This document shows, piece after piece, positions 18,637-30,250 of a stretch of 64,000 bases of DNA. Both the position numbers and the translations under genes were made by a program. The notes under the pieces are model-generated. The model had not been told where the DNA came from. It was given only the letters and a program-made list of their open reading frames with translations, and did no database searches. This stretch comes from Prionace glauca (Eukaryota; Chordata; Chondrichthyes; Carcharhiniformes; Carcharhinidae). Location: positions 5,825,432 to 5,889,431 of the forward strand of contig CM075760.1 in the NCBI GenBank assembly GCA_037974335.1. The letters run 5' to 3'. The stretch's first letter is position 1; the number at the start of each line of letters is the position of its first letter.

Positions 18637-19360
18637 TAAGACATAAGACATAAGAAATAGGAGCAGGAGTAGGCCATCTGGCCCTTCGAGCCTGCCCTTC
18701 CATTCAATAAGATCATGGCTGATCTGTCGTGACTCAGCTCCACCTTCCCGCCCTCTCCCCATAACCCTTAATCCCCTCTTTATCAAAAACCCATCAACCC
18801 GTTTCTTAAAAATATTTAGCGAGGCAGCCTCCACCACTTCAACGGGCAGAGAATTCCAGAGATTCACCACCCTTTGAGTGAAGAAGTTCCTCCTCAACTC
18901 TGTTCTAAACCGCCCCCCCTTTATCTTGAGGCTGTGCCCCCTAGTCCTACTTGTCCTTTTTGAGCAGGAAGAGTCTCTCCACCTCTATCCTATCCATCCC
19001 ATTCATCATCTTATATGTCTCAATGAGATCTCCCCTCATTCTTCTAAACTCTAACGAGTACAAGCCTAGTTTATTCAGCCTCTCCTCATAGCTCAATCCC
19101 CTCAACTCCGGTATCAGCCTAGTAAACCTCCTCTGCACTCCCTCCAGGGCCAAAATATCCTTGCGCAGTTGCGGCGCCCAAAACTGCACACAGTACTCCA
19201 GCTGCGGCCTAACCAATACCCTATACAGCTGCAGCAAGACCTCCCTACTTTTATATTCAATCCCCCTCGCTATGAAGGCCAGCATCCCATTCGCCTTCCT
19301 GACCACCTGCTGCACCTGCAAGCTGGGTTTTTGCGACTCATGCACAAGGACCACAAGGCC
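18637..19360 (-). mobile_element. 5'-truncated CR1 LINE (AAGAAATAGG-ending family)
   Basis: The minus strand encodes the CR1 ORF2 C-terminus: QVVRKANGMLAFIARGIEY, LLQLYRVLVRPQLEYCVQFW, ETYKMMNGMDRIEVERLF and FFTQRVVNLWNSLPVEVVEA. The 3' end lies at 18637 ('aagacataagacataagaaatagg' on the plus strand). One or two frame disruptions are present. It sits inside duplicated block A and is absent from block B. Confidence 0.9.
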
Positions 19361-19389
19361 ATCGCTTTCCCATTTTATTGAGAAATTGT

Positions 19390-19465
19390 TGCCGAGAGGA
19401 ACTCTTGAGAGGAACTCTTGAGAGGAACTCTTGAGAGGAACGCTATGAGAGGAACTCTTCAATAA
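19390..19465. repeat. Short 13-bp tandem repeat
   Basis: The unit 'gaggaactcttga' is repeated about five times, ending in a variant with 'aacgctatga'. It directly follows the CR1 insertion. Confidence 0.8.
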
Positions 19466-19548
19466 CAGAAATCAGATTATACTGTACAATAGAGCACACT
19501 GCTAATCTGGTACAAGAGACGCTGCTGTTTCAATAGGGCGCAGAACTT

Positions 19549-20222
19549 TCATAGAACATAGAACATAGAACATTACAGCGCAGAACAGGCCCTTCGGCCC
19601 ACGATGTTGCGCCGACCAGTTACAAAATAATGACCCACTAGCCTAAACCAATCCCTTTTCGTCCATAAACCTATCCACAGATCTCTTAAACGCCCCCAAA
19701 CTAGGCGCATTTACAACTGCAGCTGGCAGGTTATTCCAGTCCCTCACCACTCTCTGGGTAAAGAACCTACCCCTGACATCAGTCCTATAACTACCCCCCC
19801 CCTTAATTTAAAGTCGTGCCCCCTCGTGCTAGCTTTCTCCATCCTAGGAAAAAGGCTATCACTATCTACCCTGTCTAAACCTCTAATCATCTTATATGTT
19901 TCAATAAGGTCCCCTCTTAGCCGCCTTCTTTCCAGCGAAAACAACCCCAAATCTCTCAGTCTCTCCTCATAGGATCTCCCCTCCATACCAGACAACATCC
20001 TGGTAAACCTCCTCTGCACCCTCTCCAAAGCCTCCACATCCTTCCTGTAATGTGGGGACCAGAACTGCACACAAAACTCCAAGTGCGGCCGCACCAGAGT
20101 TGTGTACAGGTGCATCATGACGCTGCGACTCCTAAATTCAATCCCCCTACCAATAAACGCCAAGACACCGTATGCCTTCTTAACAACCTTATCTACTTGA
20201 TTCCCAAATTTCAGGGATCTAT
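19549..20222 (-). mobile_element. 5'-truncated CR1 LINE (TTCTATG-ending family)
   Basis: The minus strand encodes VDKVVKKAYGVLAFIGRGIE, LVRPHLEFCVQFWSPHYRK and ETYKMIRGLDRVDSDSLFPR. The 3' end has the heptamer tail (ATAGAAC repeats on the plus strand at 19549-19572). It is closely related to the full-length element at 4.4-8.7 kb. It inserted into block A only. Confidence 0.88.
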
Positions 20223-21075
20223 GTACACATAGATGTTGTTTTAATATTATTTCCTGCCATTGCATCGATTTCACTTCACTGGGGAATTGGTCCCATCAAC
20301 ATTTCATGAAGTGGTTAAAAAACATTAATTATTGGAATGAAATTTACTTGGAAACTGAACAATTGGAAAAAAAACACGTTGTCACTTATTGTTTTGTGAT
20401 GTTATTTACATACATAATGAACAGGACACTGAATGAAAATATTTGATTAGAATGATTACGTTTTAAAATGTGTCTTTCTTGAGGGAATGAGACATTTAGT
20501 GTTTAAATGGCTGAATCCTATTTTGTCCATTCAGGTTCGCGCTAATCTGTCCCACACAATATTTGGCAGCAATCCAGGCTGCTGTCAAATGTTCAAAGTT
20601 ATTGACAGGAAACATCTGGGGCTGTTTGTGCAGTAGATCAAAGACCTGTTTCCTCAATACAGACCGCTTGGCTACAAGCCAACTGAAAACCCTTTACGTT
20701 GTCAATGCGGACTATTTATATACAAATCTACCCAGCAACAGTATTGGAGGCACTTTAATTTTTAAAAGTTGTGAATCTAGATGATGTTTCCCATCTCTAA
20801 AGAAAGGAAAGTCACCCAGATTATTTGGCACCCCGTTAGCAACAAATATGTTTTTTTTTCCCAAGGCTTCAGGATATTGTGATAGATGGATGGATATAAA
20901 GAATTACAGACAAACTGAGGGATGTCCCAGAGAGATGATACATGAACATGTACGTTTGTGTTTTATTTCCCTTATTTTTCCTTGGAATGTTTGAGTTGGT
21001 AGAAAGACCAGCAGTTTCTCCTGTCCCAAATTCCCCTGGACTGACTCCTTCCCGAGGCCACTTCTGAGAAAACAT
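20223..21075. other. Second half of duplicated block A
   Basis: Non-coding sequence colinear with 29.5-30.25 kb. Shared stretches include 'aggaaacatct', 'gaccgcttggctacaagccaact', 'cagcaacagtattggaggca' and 'gagagatgatacatgaacatgtacg'. No gene is recognised. Confidence 0.65.
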
Positions 21076-21084
21076 TCAGTCTTG

Positions 21085-21540
21085 GGCTAATGAATGGCAA
21101 CTAACATTAATGCCACACAAGTGTTAGGCAATGACCATCTCCAATAAGGGAGTTTCCAACGATTTCCCCTTGACATTAAGTCGCATTATTATCGCAGAAT
21201 CCCTCACTACCAACATCCTGGGCATTAGAATTCATGAAAATCTGAACTGGAACAGGCATTTAAATCATGTGGCTTCAAGAACAGTTCAGATGCCAGGAGT
21301 TCTGCTATGAACAGCTGACTTCCTGAATTCCCAAACTCTATCCGTCATCTACAAGGCAAAAGTGAGAAGTATGAACAAAGAACAAAGGGCAATACCGCAC
21401 ATGAACCGGCCTCTGTTGCAACATAAACGATTGAATATTCTTTACTTGCCCGACTTGTCCCACTCAAAAACCTCAATACCATTCTGGAAAAAGTAGCTGT
21501 CTCGAAGAACACCTCACTCACCAGCTTTCCAAAGCCTGTC
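21085..21540 (+). mobile_element. Non-LTR retrotransposon reverse-transcriptase-region fragment
   Basis: The plus strand shows the phrase series 'aggcaatgaccatctcca', 'cccttgacattaag', 'aacatcctgggcattagaa', 'ctgaactggaacaggca' and 'ctacaaggcaaaagtgag'. This is the region downstream of the RT core in an elasmobranch LINE whose other parts lie at 32.71 and 11.47 kb. It is degraded, and the clade is not assigned. Confidence 0.55.
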
Positions 21541-21594
21541 ACCACGTTCGCAAAGGAAAATAGGATATAACAACAAAAGTTACTTTACCAGTGA

Positions 21595-21935
21595 CTGCAA
21601 AATCTCATGAAATAAGGAGGCTAGGGGAGAAAAAAAAACAGAGGGCATGGGTTAAGGGTAAAGGAGAAAAGTTTAAAGGGAATATGGGCGGGGGGCTGGG
21701 GGCTTCTTCACGCAGACAGTAGTGGGAGTGTGGAATGAGCTGCTGAATAAAGTGGTAAATGCGGAGTCACATTTAACATTTGAGAAAACCTTGGACGGGT
21801 TCATGGATGAGAGGGGTGTGGAGGGATATGGTCCAAGTGCAGGTCAGTGGGACTGGGCAAAAAAATGGTTCGGCACAGACAAGAAGGGCCAAAAGGCCTG
21901 ATTCTGAGCTGAAATTTTCTATGTGTGTTTTTCTA
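21595..21935 (+). mobile_element. CR1-like LINE 3' end (another subfamily)
   Basis: The plus strand has the typical end: 'ttcttcacgcagacagtag', 'gtggaatgagctgctg', 'gacgggttcatggatgagag', 'aaaaggcctgattctgagctg' and a final 'ttttctatgtgtg'. It is degenerate. Confidence 0.7.
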
Positions 21936-22029
21936 ATTTTAAACGACTTATATTTCTGCCTATACTCAACTCGCCACTGACTCTGTCTGTGTTACACTAG
22001 GCTCTGCCTGGATCACATTCCAGGAGCTC

Positions 22030-22660
22030 CTATCTAAATTTTATTTTCCTGCACTCGGCTCAATTTCAGGTATTCATATATGATGTAGCGCCCCTGTTAA
22101 TATTATAATTTCCTAGTTATGATCGCAATTAGCCATGTCTCTTCTAATCTGATAAGAGGCTGTATCTTAAAATATACAGCCTCACAATATTTACCACTGT
22201 ACACTAAACTGGAAATACAGTCTTCATGCGTTACACATGGTTCTGCCACAGGTACTATGCTAATAGTTCATTAGTCAAGTCTAAGTCATGTCTAAGGTAA
22301 TGTTGCACCATCAATGTGTTTGATTATTTAAGACTACGCCATATCTCAGTTGTATTGCACTTTGCAATACCTCCTCTGTGCTGCATTGTACAAATCTCAG
22401 TGTGTATCAGTCTCGGTTCTGTATCAACAATTATTCCGAATAAAGTAGGCTCTGTCTTAGTTTATATCACTCAGGGGTCTGTGTCAGTAGTTATCACTAA
22501 CACTCTGGATTCTGTTTCAGATTAAACATGTCTCAATCCTGTACCAGTCATTATTATCATCTCAGCTCATATAAATCTCGTTCCAGTATCATTAATTAGT
22601 CGGCAATGTCTCAGTTCATGTCACACAAGCTCCTATATCAGTAAAACTGCAGAATATACT
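22030..22660. repeat. Degenerate short-period satellite-like tract
   Basis: Variants of 'tctgtntcagtnnttatcac' recur about every 28-33 bases, best between 22370 and 22640. Similar degenerate tracts occur near 36.06-36.55 kb and, reverse-complemented, near 23.39-23.66 and 42.54-42.95 kb. Divergence is high, so the period is an estimate. Confidence 0.4.
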
Positions 22661-23745
22661 GTTTCAGTTTTCTTTTCATTGACAATGTCATTTTTTAAAA
22701 GTGTTTCTTTCATGGGATGTGGGTGTCATTGGAATTTGACATTTGACCACACCTACATGGCACTCGGCGCTAACTCATTTCTACTTTGTTGGATCAGGCC
22801 CCTGCTTATATTAAAATACAGTCTAGCTCTGTTAATACTCTGCTAAATCAGAACTCAGTTTACATTGCACTACACATTCTCGCTGGATATGTAATGTTCG
22901 ATATTGACCCTGTATATATTTCAGTAGAATGTGTCAGTGTTATTCATGCACTTAAGTAAACCTCTATTTGAATTATGTCTGTGTTAATACACCGTTCTTC
23001 GAGAAGAAGAGATAATATGTCGGGATAAAATTATTGCTGTCAGGCAGGATCCAGAAACGGGCAGTATTGGGTCGACAGAATTTGGTTGGTGCAGTCTTGG
23101 AGGGCCGAAAGGCCTTTTCTTGCGCTGTAATTGTCTTTGATTTTTGTTCTCTGTTGACAGTGCATTCTACACAGGAATTGATATCCATTTTGAATGCAGT
23201 CAGCAGAAGTAGAATTCAGAAATCGCTTCTTCTTTTCCAAACCCCCAAATCTCATAGAGTTTGCAGTTGCAGAAGATGTAGAGAATTGTGTTCTTCCAGC
23301 CAGTTTTATCATTACTGGCCTTGACCAGTGCAATAAAAACTGAGACCATGTCTAATGCAATATATACATGGACTTGTTCAATTTCAGAAACAAGACTGCA
23401 TCTGGTTTGATAAAAACCGAGAAATATCTAAATTAATATAAACATAGACAACATCTCGCTTTATATAAAGAGCAAAATTACGGACAACATAAACAGGGAA
23501 AACGTCCAACTTAGTACTAACAGATAAAAGATTCAGTCTGATATGAGTAGAGACAGGCAATATAAAATCCGACATGCAATATAAAATGATTTAGGCTCTA
23601 GTGAAAAATAAACATACATAGCCTCATAATATAAGTTGACACAGGGTAAATTTGCTGTAATATAAAAAAACAAATTTAATCCCCATGAAGTTTTCAGAGA
23701 TGGCGATTGCATCATTATAAATTGGAAGGACAGGAGGAACATGGG
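22661..23745. other. Unassigned AT-rich DNA with small LINE/SINE tail fragments
   Basis: A LINE-end scrap occurs near 22700-22735 ('catgggatgtgggtgtcattgg') and a CR1 tail-like piece at 23040-23155 ('gaaaggccttttcttgcgctgtaattgtctttg'). The rest is unrecognised apart from the short-period tract near 23.39-23.66 kb. Confidence 0.4.
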
Positions 23746-24900
23746 CTTAGCTGCAGAATGTAAAATTCCCTCTGCATTGCCAAATTAAATACTCCCAAGT
23801 AAGGAATAGCATGAATCAGTACAAAGTGAATCTCTCTCTACACTATTCATAAGAACATAAGAAATAGGAGCAGGAGTAGGCCATCTGGCCCTTCGAGCCT
23901 GCCCCGCCATTCAATAAGATCATGGCTGATCTGTCGTGACTCAGCTCCACCTTCCCGCCCTCTCCCCATAACCCTTAATCCCTTCTCTTATCAAAAACCC
24001 ATCAACCCGTTTCTTAAAAATATTTAGCGAGGCAGCCTCCACCACTTCAACGGGCAGAGAATTCCAGAGATTCACCACCCTTTGAGTGAAGAAGTTCCTC
24101 CTCAACTCTGTTCTAAACCGCCCCCCCTTTATCTTGAGGCTGTGCCCCCTAGTCCTACTGTCTTTTTTGAGCGGGAACAGTCTCTCCACGTCTATCCTAT
24201 CCATCCCATTCATCATCTTATACGTCTCAATGAGATCTCCCCTCATTCTTCTAAACTCTAACGAGTACAAGCCTAGTTCATTCAGCCTCTCCTCATAGCT
24301 CAATCCCCTCAACTCCGGTATCAGCCGAGTAAACCTCCTCTGCACTCCCTCCAGGGCCAAAACATCCTTGCGCAGGTGCGGCGCCCAAAACTGCACACAG
24401 TACTCCAGCTGCGGCCTCACCAATGCCCTATACAGCTGCAGCAAGACCTCCCTACTTTTATATTCAATCCCCTTCGCTATGAAGGCCAGCATCCATTCAA
24501 ATCAAACATTCCCGGAACAGTATCGTGTATAGAAACAGAGTGAACCTCCTTGTACAAAGTCAGCTCAAACAAAATGAAGGCAGAAAGAGAATGGACTCTC
24601 TTCGACGTAAAACCTCTCCTGTGTGTTTCCTTTAGAGATTCGGGAGGCAAATGCTCGATACAGGGGAAAGATCGGCAACACACTTCAATAAAACACATCC
24701 AGGTCAGGTACAACAGAGATTAGATACGGATTAAATTTTGATATTGACAAAGTCATATCAAACATTGAAGAGGCAGCTGCAGTGAGTTGAGATGCAGAGT
24801 AAATGTTCCTCCACACTTTCCAGTCAAACACTCCAAGGACAGGGATCACACCGGCTAAATCGAGGGAAAGGTCCCTTGGTGCTGTCACATTGAATTTTTA
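23745..24900. repeat. Degenerate ~70-bp satellite, split by a CR1
   Basis: Units of the form 'gagtaaatgttcctccacactttccagtcaaacactccaaggacagg' appear at 23755-23848 and again at 24490-24890. They resemble a common elasmobranch ~70-bp tandem unit. The CR1 copy at 23849-24490 is inserted within a unit. Confidence 0.55.
23849..24490 (-). mobile_element. 5'-truncated CR1 LINE (AAGAAATAGG-ending family, young)
   Basis: The minus strand is open for 183 residues from MLAFIAKGIEYKSREVLLQL through LVRPQLEYCVQFWAPHLRKD to LNIFKKRVDGFL. The 3' end is at 23849. It is nearly identical to the copies at 41.2 and 51.4 kb, which points to recent activity. Confidence 0.92.
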
Positions 24901-25829
24901 CCATTAGCTACACTTGAGGTTAGATGCAAAAGAAAATGTAGCAAGCATTTCAAGGTCATGGAATGTTCAAGAGATCTTTTAGAGTACATTTAACTCACAG
25001 ATTCAAATTAATTTAATTACATGTTTTAGAAGCCTGCAACTCTGGCTGACAGAATACATTGGACAGACATTGACTTTATCTGTGGAGTGAAGACGATGAA
25101 CTATCGTGGAGAGACAAGACACAGAACCAGACAAGAGAAAGACAGAGAAAGAGATGAAACACAGGAGATGTTCTGTGTTTTCTGTGTCATTTTATTTCGG
25201 GATCAGAGGGATTATTTCCTAATTTCGAACATAGATTTCATCATGATATTGTTCCTCACATAACTGATGAATAAATAATGTTGAAAAACAATCATTACTG
25301 GAATCCGTTGATTGATTTGCATGGTTGTCTCTATTTCTGTGCTGTGTTGGTGGGGAAACATTTCTTGTGTTTTTGTCTGTCAACAATCTATTTTGGAATT
25401 TCTACTTTTGTATTTATTTACAAAAATACCTCAGTGTTTACAATGAAATGTTCATGACAGAAAAACCAGATAAACCGTCACTTATTGATCAGTTTCAACT
25501 CAAAATAGCGATTTATTTTAAGAATTTTAACAGTTGGTTCAAAATGAATAGAAACTTTTGAACATTCATAACACCAGTTGTATTAATTAAAAGAAAATGA
25601 TACATTCCATTTCAGAATTAGTTCTCAAAGTTCTGAAGTCACAATTAAGAAAACATCTGTGAACAGGCTGATATTCCACTGAATGTTAATTTGATTGAGG
25701 GTTTAGTCTGTTTTACCTCGACAAGTTAATTTAAAAAAAATCTGATGTCTCAATATTCCTGTCACAAATGGTGATCACATTCACACGACAGAAGAATAAA
25801 AAATCCAATGTGGTTATCACTAAGAGTTA
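24901..25829. other. Unassigned AT-rich stretch
   Basis: About 930 bases in which I recognise no gene, transposon or tandem repeat. Confidence 0.4.
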
Positions 25830-26305
25830 CAATTAGTTTTGCTGCTTCACAGGGAACGGGTTCGCTTCCAACCCTGGGTGAATGTCAGTAGTTTTCACAT
25901 TCTACCCATGTCCATGTATGTTTGCTCCTCGTGCCCCAGTTTCCTTCCAAAGTCCCAGGATGTGCAGGTTAAGTGGATTGGCTATGACAAATTGCCCCTT
26001 AGCGTCCAATGTTGTGCAACGTAGAATCATAGAATCCCGACAGTGCAGAAGGAGGCCATTCGGTTCATCAGGTCTGCACCAGCTATCCAGCAAATCATCC
26101 TTCCTAGGTCCAAGGTGGTTTGTCTACGCTAAATTTCTTATTAGTCTTCGACGATGTTCAGGTTCGGGGGATTAGCCCGTGATTATGCGTTCTTGTCAGG
26201 ATAGGGTGAAGGCTGGACCCAGGTAGGATGCTCTGCTGGAGAGCCACTGCAGAGTTGTTAGACCGAATGGCCTCCTTTTGAACTGCAGGGATTCTATGAT
26301 GTTAT
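25830..26305 (+). mobile_element. tRNA-derived SINE, interrupted by a second SINE-tail fragment
   Basis: The head 'gctgcttcacagggaacgggttcgcttcc' and core 'ttccaaagtcccaggatgtgcaggtt' are followed by an intrusive piece at about 26020-26150 ('gaatcatagaatcccgacagtgcagaaggaggcc'). The SINE tail then resumes ('gggggattagcccgtgattatg', 'gaatggcctccttttgaactgcag'). Confidence 0.65.
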
Positions 26306-27050
26306 GTTGTTGTGATCAGGCACGAGCTTGATTATGTTCGCATTAATCTCAACGCTTCCAAAGAATTACAACGTTCATTTTGGTGGAATTTGCATTTATA
26401 GAACACTTTACCCGACCTCATATCGTCCTAAAGTTTGAGTGGCGCAGGTGTGGAAGGCCGAAGGGCCCGTTTCCTGTGCTGTATTGTTCTTTGCTCTTTG
26501 TTTGTTCTTAAAACTCACTGATGTCCTTTTGCTGAATTTAGTCACTGCTGTCATGTTGCAAATACAGCAGGTAATTTGCGTACAACAAGCTACCACAAAC
26601 CGAGACGTGATAACTTGACGGTAAATGTGTAATTTTGTGTGAAGAATCAGTATTAATGTAGAATATTGGAGAGAACAGTTTTGTTCTTTAGAATTATATC
26701 AATGAGATTTTGCATCCTGGCATCGATCATTAATATGAATCTAGTTCTCTCTCTGATGATACACCTTGACCTGTTGAGTAACATTTATGTTGTTGTCGTT
26801 TTAGATTTCCAGAATCTTCGGCACTTTACCCTGTTGTTATTGATCCAATGGATGTGAGCATCGCTGACAAAGCCAATATTTAGCTGTCCTTTCTGAGAAG
26901 GCAATTGTGAACCACTTTGTTGAAACCTGCCCTCTCGATGATTTTGTTATTTGATTTTCTATAGAAGCTTTGATACAAATGACTGGCCTATCCGGCAATT
27001 TCAGTAGTGGCTAAGAGTCAATTTCATCACAATGGAACTGGAGTCTCTGT
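26306..27050. other. Unassigned DNA with LINE-end scraps
   Basis: A CR1-like tail is at 26450-26515 ('gaagggcccgtttcctgtgctgtattgttctttg'). A LINE 3'-end scrap is at 26850-26930 ('ggatgtgagcatcgctgacaaagcc'). No D, J or RSS for the neighbouring VH pseudogene was found here. Confidence 0.4.
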
Positions 27051-27119
27051 AGGACAGACAGGATAAATATAGGAATCTTCCATTTCCAGTTATTTCTAAA
27101 GAGAAAATGTCATTTGAAA

Positions 27120-27300
27120 TATAAAAGCAAATTACAGCAAATTGAAACCAAAAGACAAAATACTGGAAACTCTCAGCAGGCCTGGCAATATTTGTGAGAA
27201 GAGAAAAGAGCTGACGTTTCGAGTCCAAGTGACGTTTTGACAAAGCTTCTCTCTCATTACTGATGCTGCCAGAGTTGCTGAGATTTTCCAGGATTTCCTC
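27120..27300 (-). mobile_element. Repeat inserted in the VH pseudogene
   Basis: The minus strand reads 'ctcgaaacgtcagctctttt', then 'tctcacaaatattgccaggcctgctgagagtttccag'. This recurs in elasmobranch genomes as a SINE or other non-autonomous element; I cannot name the family. The VH sequence 'tttgaa(a/g)t' occurs on both sides and may be a target-site duplication. Confidence 0.5.
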
Positions 27301-27559
27301 TTTACGTTGTTTGAAGTGTCTTTGGGCGGAGCAAATTGATTCTGAATCCATGAGCAGAGAAATTGTAGGTTGTTCCAAGACTATCATACTGAAGAAGACA
27401 CTGTGAACACTGGCCAGGGACTGGTCAGACCCAGACCATCCTGTTGCTGCCAATATTGAATGCTATGTCTTTACAGATAAGTTTCAGGGAGCCTCAGGGA
27501 CGCCCGGTTTCTGCCTCTGGCTGAGTCAACACAACCTCCGATTCGACACTTTTTAAAAT

Positions 27560-27905
27560 ATGAAAAATGAACTATGAAAATAAAACGTCAGGCACCCCGG
27601 ACATACTGAATCATCTTTTGCCATCGGGGACAGATACAAAATCTGAGGACACGTACAAGCTGATTCAAAAAAGCTTCTTTACTGTTGCAATCAGATTACT
27701 GAATGGATTCACCTCGCATTAAATTGATTCTTTTTTTCTAGACCCTAGCTATGACTGCAACATAACATTCTTCACTCTCTCCCGTCCTTCCCTATGTACG
27801 GTATGCTCCATCTGTATATAGTGCAAGAATGAATAATTTTCACTGTGTACTTACATATATGATAATAATAAATCAAATGAAATCAAATAAAATATATCAA
27901 AAATA
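27560..27905 (+). mobile_element. LINE 3'-end fragment in the VH pseudogene leader region
   Basis: The sequence runs from 'ccggacatactgaatcatc' through 'gcttctttactgttgcaatcagattactgaatgga' and 'cactgtgtacttacatatatgataataataaatcaaatgaaatcaaa'. The terminal AAATCA-type simple repeat is a typical non-LTR end. The clade is not certain. Confidence 0.6.
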
Positions 27906-28349
27906 CTGAGAATTATTCCCAGTTAATGATTGCTGGCACTGGAACATTCAAGAGACAGACTAACACTGAGGCAGTAACAGTGAAATCCATTGTAACGTCT
28001 TCGATAGTCCAAGAGGTGAAATTGCATTTGAGCAAGTGTATTAGAGAGAGAAAAAAAATTGATTGTAAATTAAGTCCCTTCATTTCTGCACCACTTCACA
28101 ATGGAATAAACATAAAGAAGATGGCATTACCTTATCAGGATAAATACGTCAGTCTGATTTCCAATAATTTTGAGTTTCTAACACATTGCAGCAAAAACAT
28201 AATTAATCAGAGGAATTATTATCGATTTATGTAACTAAATGCTCGGATGATTGTATTTCAGGTGTGAGTAGCTATCACTGTAATTTGAGACCGGATGCAC
28301 GAAGAAGAGGAGCAATGGCCGACTGTTAGTATCACTGGCAATTCATCCA

Positions 28350-28635
28350 CAAACTGAACTGACGTTTTCAAGACCTGGCTTCGAATCCCAGAACAACAGA
28401 TGGGTAGAATTTAAATTTAGTAAAAACATCTGGAAATAAGAATCTACTTATGATCATGATATCATTGTCGATTGTGTAAAAAAAATCCATTCGCTTCACT
28501 AATGTATTTTGGAGAAGGGAATCTGCTGTCCTTAACTGGTCGGGCCTATCTGCAATTCCAGAGCCACGGCAATGTGGTTGGCTCTCCATTGCCCTTGGCA
28601 AGAGGGAGGCAATAAATTCTGGTCATCCAGCGATG
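28350..28635 (+). mobile_element. Elasmobranch SINE (second family)
   Basis: The head reads 'gacctggcttcgaatcccagaacaac', then 'cactaatgtattttggagaagggaatctgctgtccttaac', 'ccacggcaatgtggttggctctcc' and the end 'caataaattctggtcatccagcgatgtcc'. This is a different family from the copy at 3161. Fragments are also at 35.37, 46.72 and 48.71 kb. Confidence 0.7.
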
Positions 28636-28639
28636 TCCA

Positions 28640-28950
28640 TGTTCATAGAATCCCTACAGAGCAGAAGGAGGCCATTTGACCTATCGGGACCGCACCGATA
28701 CCATTCCTACCCAGGCCCTATCCCCAACACCCAACTATATTCCCTGCTAATTCCCGATATTATGGGTCAATTTATCATCGCCAGTCAACCTAAGCGGCAC
28801 ATTATTTGACAGTGTGAGTAAATAGGCAGACAATTAGAGAACGTGCACACTCCACACAGGTAGTGATTCCACATAGACCAAAATCTGGAATTGAAACTGT
28901 GTCCTTGGCGCTTTAAGGCAGAAGTGCTAACAAAGATGTCACCGTGCAAC
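28640..28950 (-). mobile_element. tRNA-derived SINE copy, reverse orientation
   Basis: It is the reverse complement of the 3161-3500 family: 'catagaatccctacagagcag', 'tacccaggccctatcccca', 'gtgcacactccacacaggtagtg', 'gaactg'-like B-box region and 'gaagtgctaac'. It is diverged. Confidence 0.75.
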
Positions 28951-30250
28951 TCACAAATACATTCAAAAATGAAAATCCTCATATGATGCAATGTCACATC
29001 TTATATTTCCCCAATAGATACTTAACCCTGTGAAAATTAACGGTGAAAGAAAACTGGTTGACTTATGATTACTTGACAGAGAAACGTGAAATTAAAATCG
29101 ACTTTGGACAGAAAATTTAATGAGTCAGAAGGAGACCGGGATCAGGAAAGTTCTCCCTCAGCATCCAGATCATTGCAGCTCATTTTATCAGCTCCTGGCT
29201 GTCTAACATTCACTGGTAGTGTGAAAACAGGACATCAGGACTTTGTGGCATATTGCACAATATCACAAGAATAAATGTTTTATCTTCCACTGAACCAGGT
29301 TATGAACGGGTCATTTCTTCACAGATTGGCAGCTACGAGAGGGACTGGTAAGTGGTCGAAATCAGATTGTGCTGCACAACAGAACATGGATCTAATCAAA
29401 TGTAAGAGAGGGGCAAAGCACTGAGAATATTCCAAGAATCCGTGCAGTTGAAGGCAGTTATATGGTTTTCTTCTACTTTTAATTATTTCCATTTTGCGGC
29501 CATTACACTGATCTCATTGGACTGAGGGATTGGGATCTTCAAAATCCCCTCCATGCATATGATTGCGTAGTTCACAACATGGCTTTAATTGTTGAAAGGG
29601 CATTTATTTGGAAGTTATAAAAATGAAAGAGCACCTGGCCAATTTACTAGTTTCTGATATTGTTTAATCACATAGTGAACAGTGCATTCATTTAAAAAAA
29701 TTGCTGAGAAAGAATACCATTTAAAAAGTGTCTTTCTCGTGGAAATCAAACAATTATTATATTACTGACTAAGTTCCATTCTATCCTTACAGATTCACGT
29801 TCACAGTCCAACCTGCTGCCAAACACCCGAAAATATTTACAGGAAACATCTTACGGTGTTTGTTCAGCAAATCAAAGATCTGTTTACTCAGTACTGAGCG
29901 CTTGGCTGCAAGCCAACTTCAATCTCGTAGCATTGTCAATGGGGCCTATTTATAATCAAATCTGCCCAGCAACAGTACTGCAGGCAACTTACTTATTTTT
30001 TAATTTGTAAATCTATACCAATGTTTCCCATTTCTTAGGAAAAGAAAGTTTCCAGCTTCTCCGGAACCTTGGTAGCAACAATCATGATCTCTCCAACACA
30101 ACCAAACACTGTGATAGTTGGATAGAAATAAATACAGGCAGATTGCGAGAGTTGATACAGAGAGATGATATATTTTATACTACATAAACATGTATGCTTG
30201 TGTTTTATTTCATTTATTCTTCCATGGGATACGGGGGTCGCTGGGAAGAC

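Larger units (their letters stand above)
27075..28000 (-). pseudogene. VH pseudogene (duplicate of the functional VH)
   Basis: The minus strand shows a degraded VH. A start near 27545 reads [12 protein letters not shown], with a stop shortly after, then [17 protein letters not shown] and MVWV followed by another stop. CDR2 and FR3 are frameshifted. The FR3 region is split by an inserted repeat at about 27120-27300. The leader-intron side is separated from the V exon by a LINE 3' end at 27560-27905 and resumes at 27920-27990 ('gacagactaacactgaggcagtaacagtga', plus strand). The 3' signal sequence and the YYC motif are not recognisable. The stops, frame changes and two insertions rule out function. 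Confidence 0.85.
28001..30250. other. Duplicated block B (upstream flank of the VH pseudogene)
   Basis: Colinear with 17.9-21.05 kb. Anchors are 28210-28330, 29166-29335 ('acaagaataaatgttttatcttccactgaaccaggttatgaa') and 29860-29990 ('gcttggctgcaagccaact', 'cagcaacagtactgcaggcaact'). A further anchor is 30110-30235 ('cagagagatgatatatttt'). It carries its own SINE insertions at 28350-28950, and the CR1 copies of block A are absent. No gene is found in it. Confidence 0.7.

Noticed and set aside
20900-27050. Possible D, J or C segments belonging to the second VH
   Set aside because: I searched for paired heptamer/nonamer signals, WGQG-type J codons and C-domain motifs on the minus strand and found none.
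27001-27453. 150-codon open frame on the minus strand
   Set aside because: It runs across the VH pseudogene and the repeat inserted in it in a non-Ig frame, so it is accidental.
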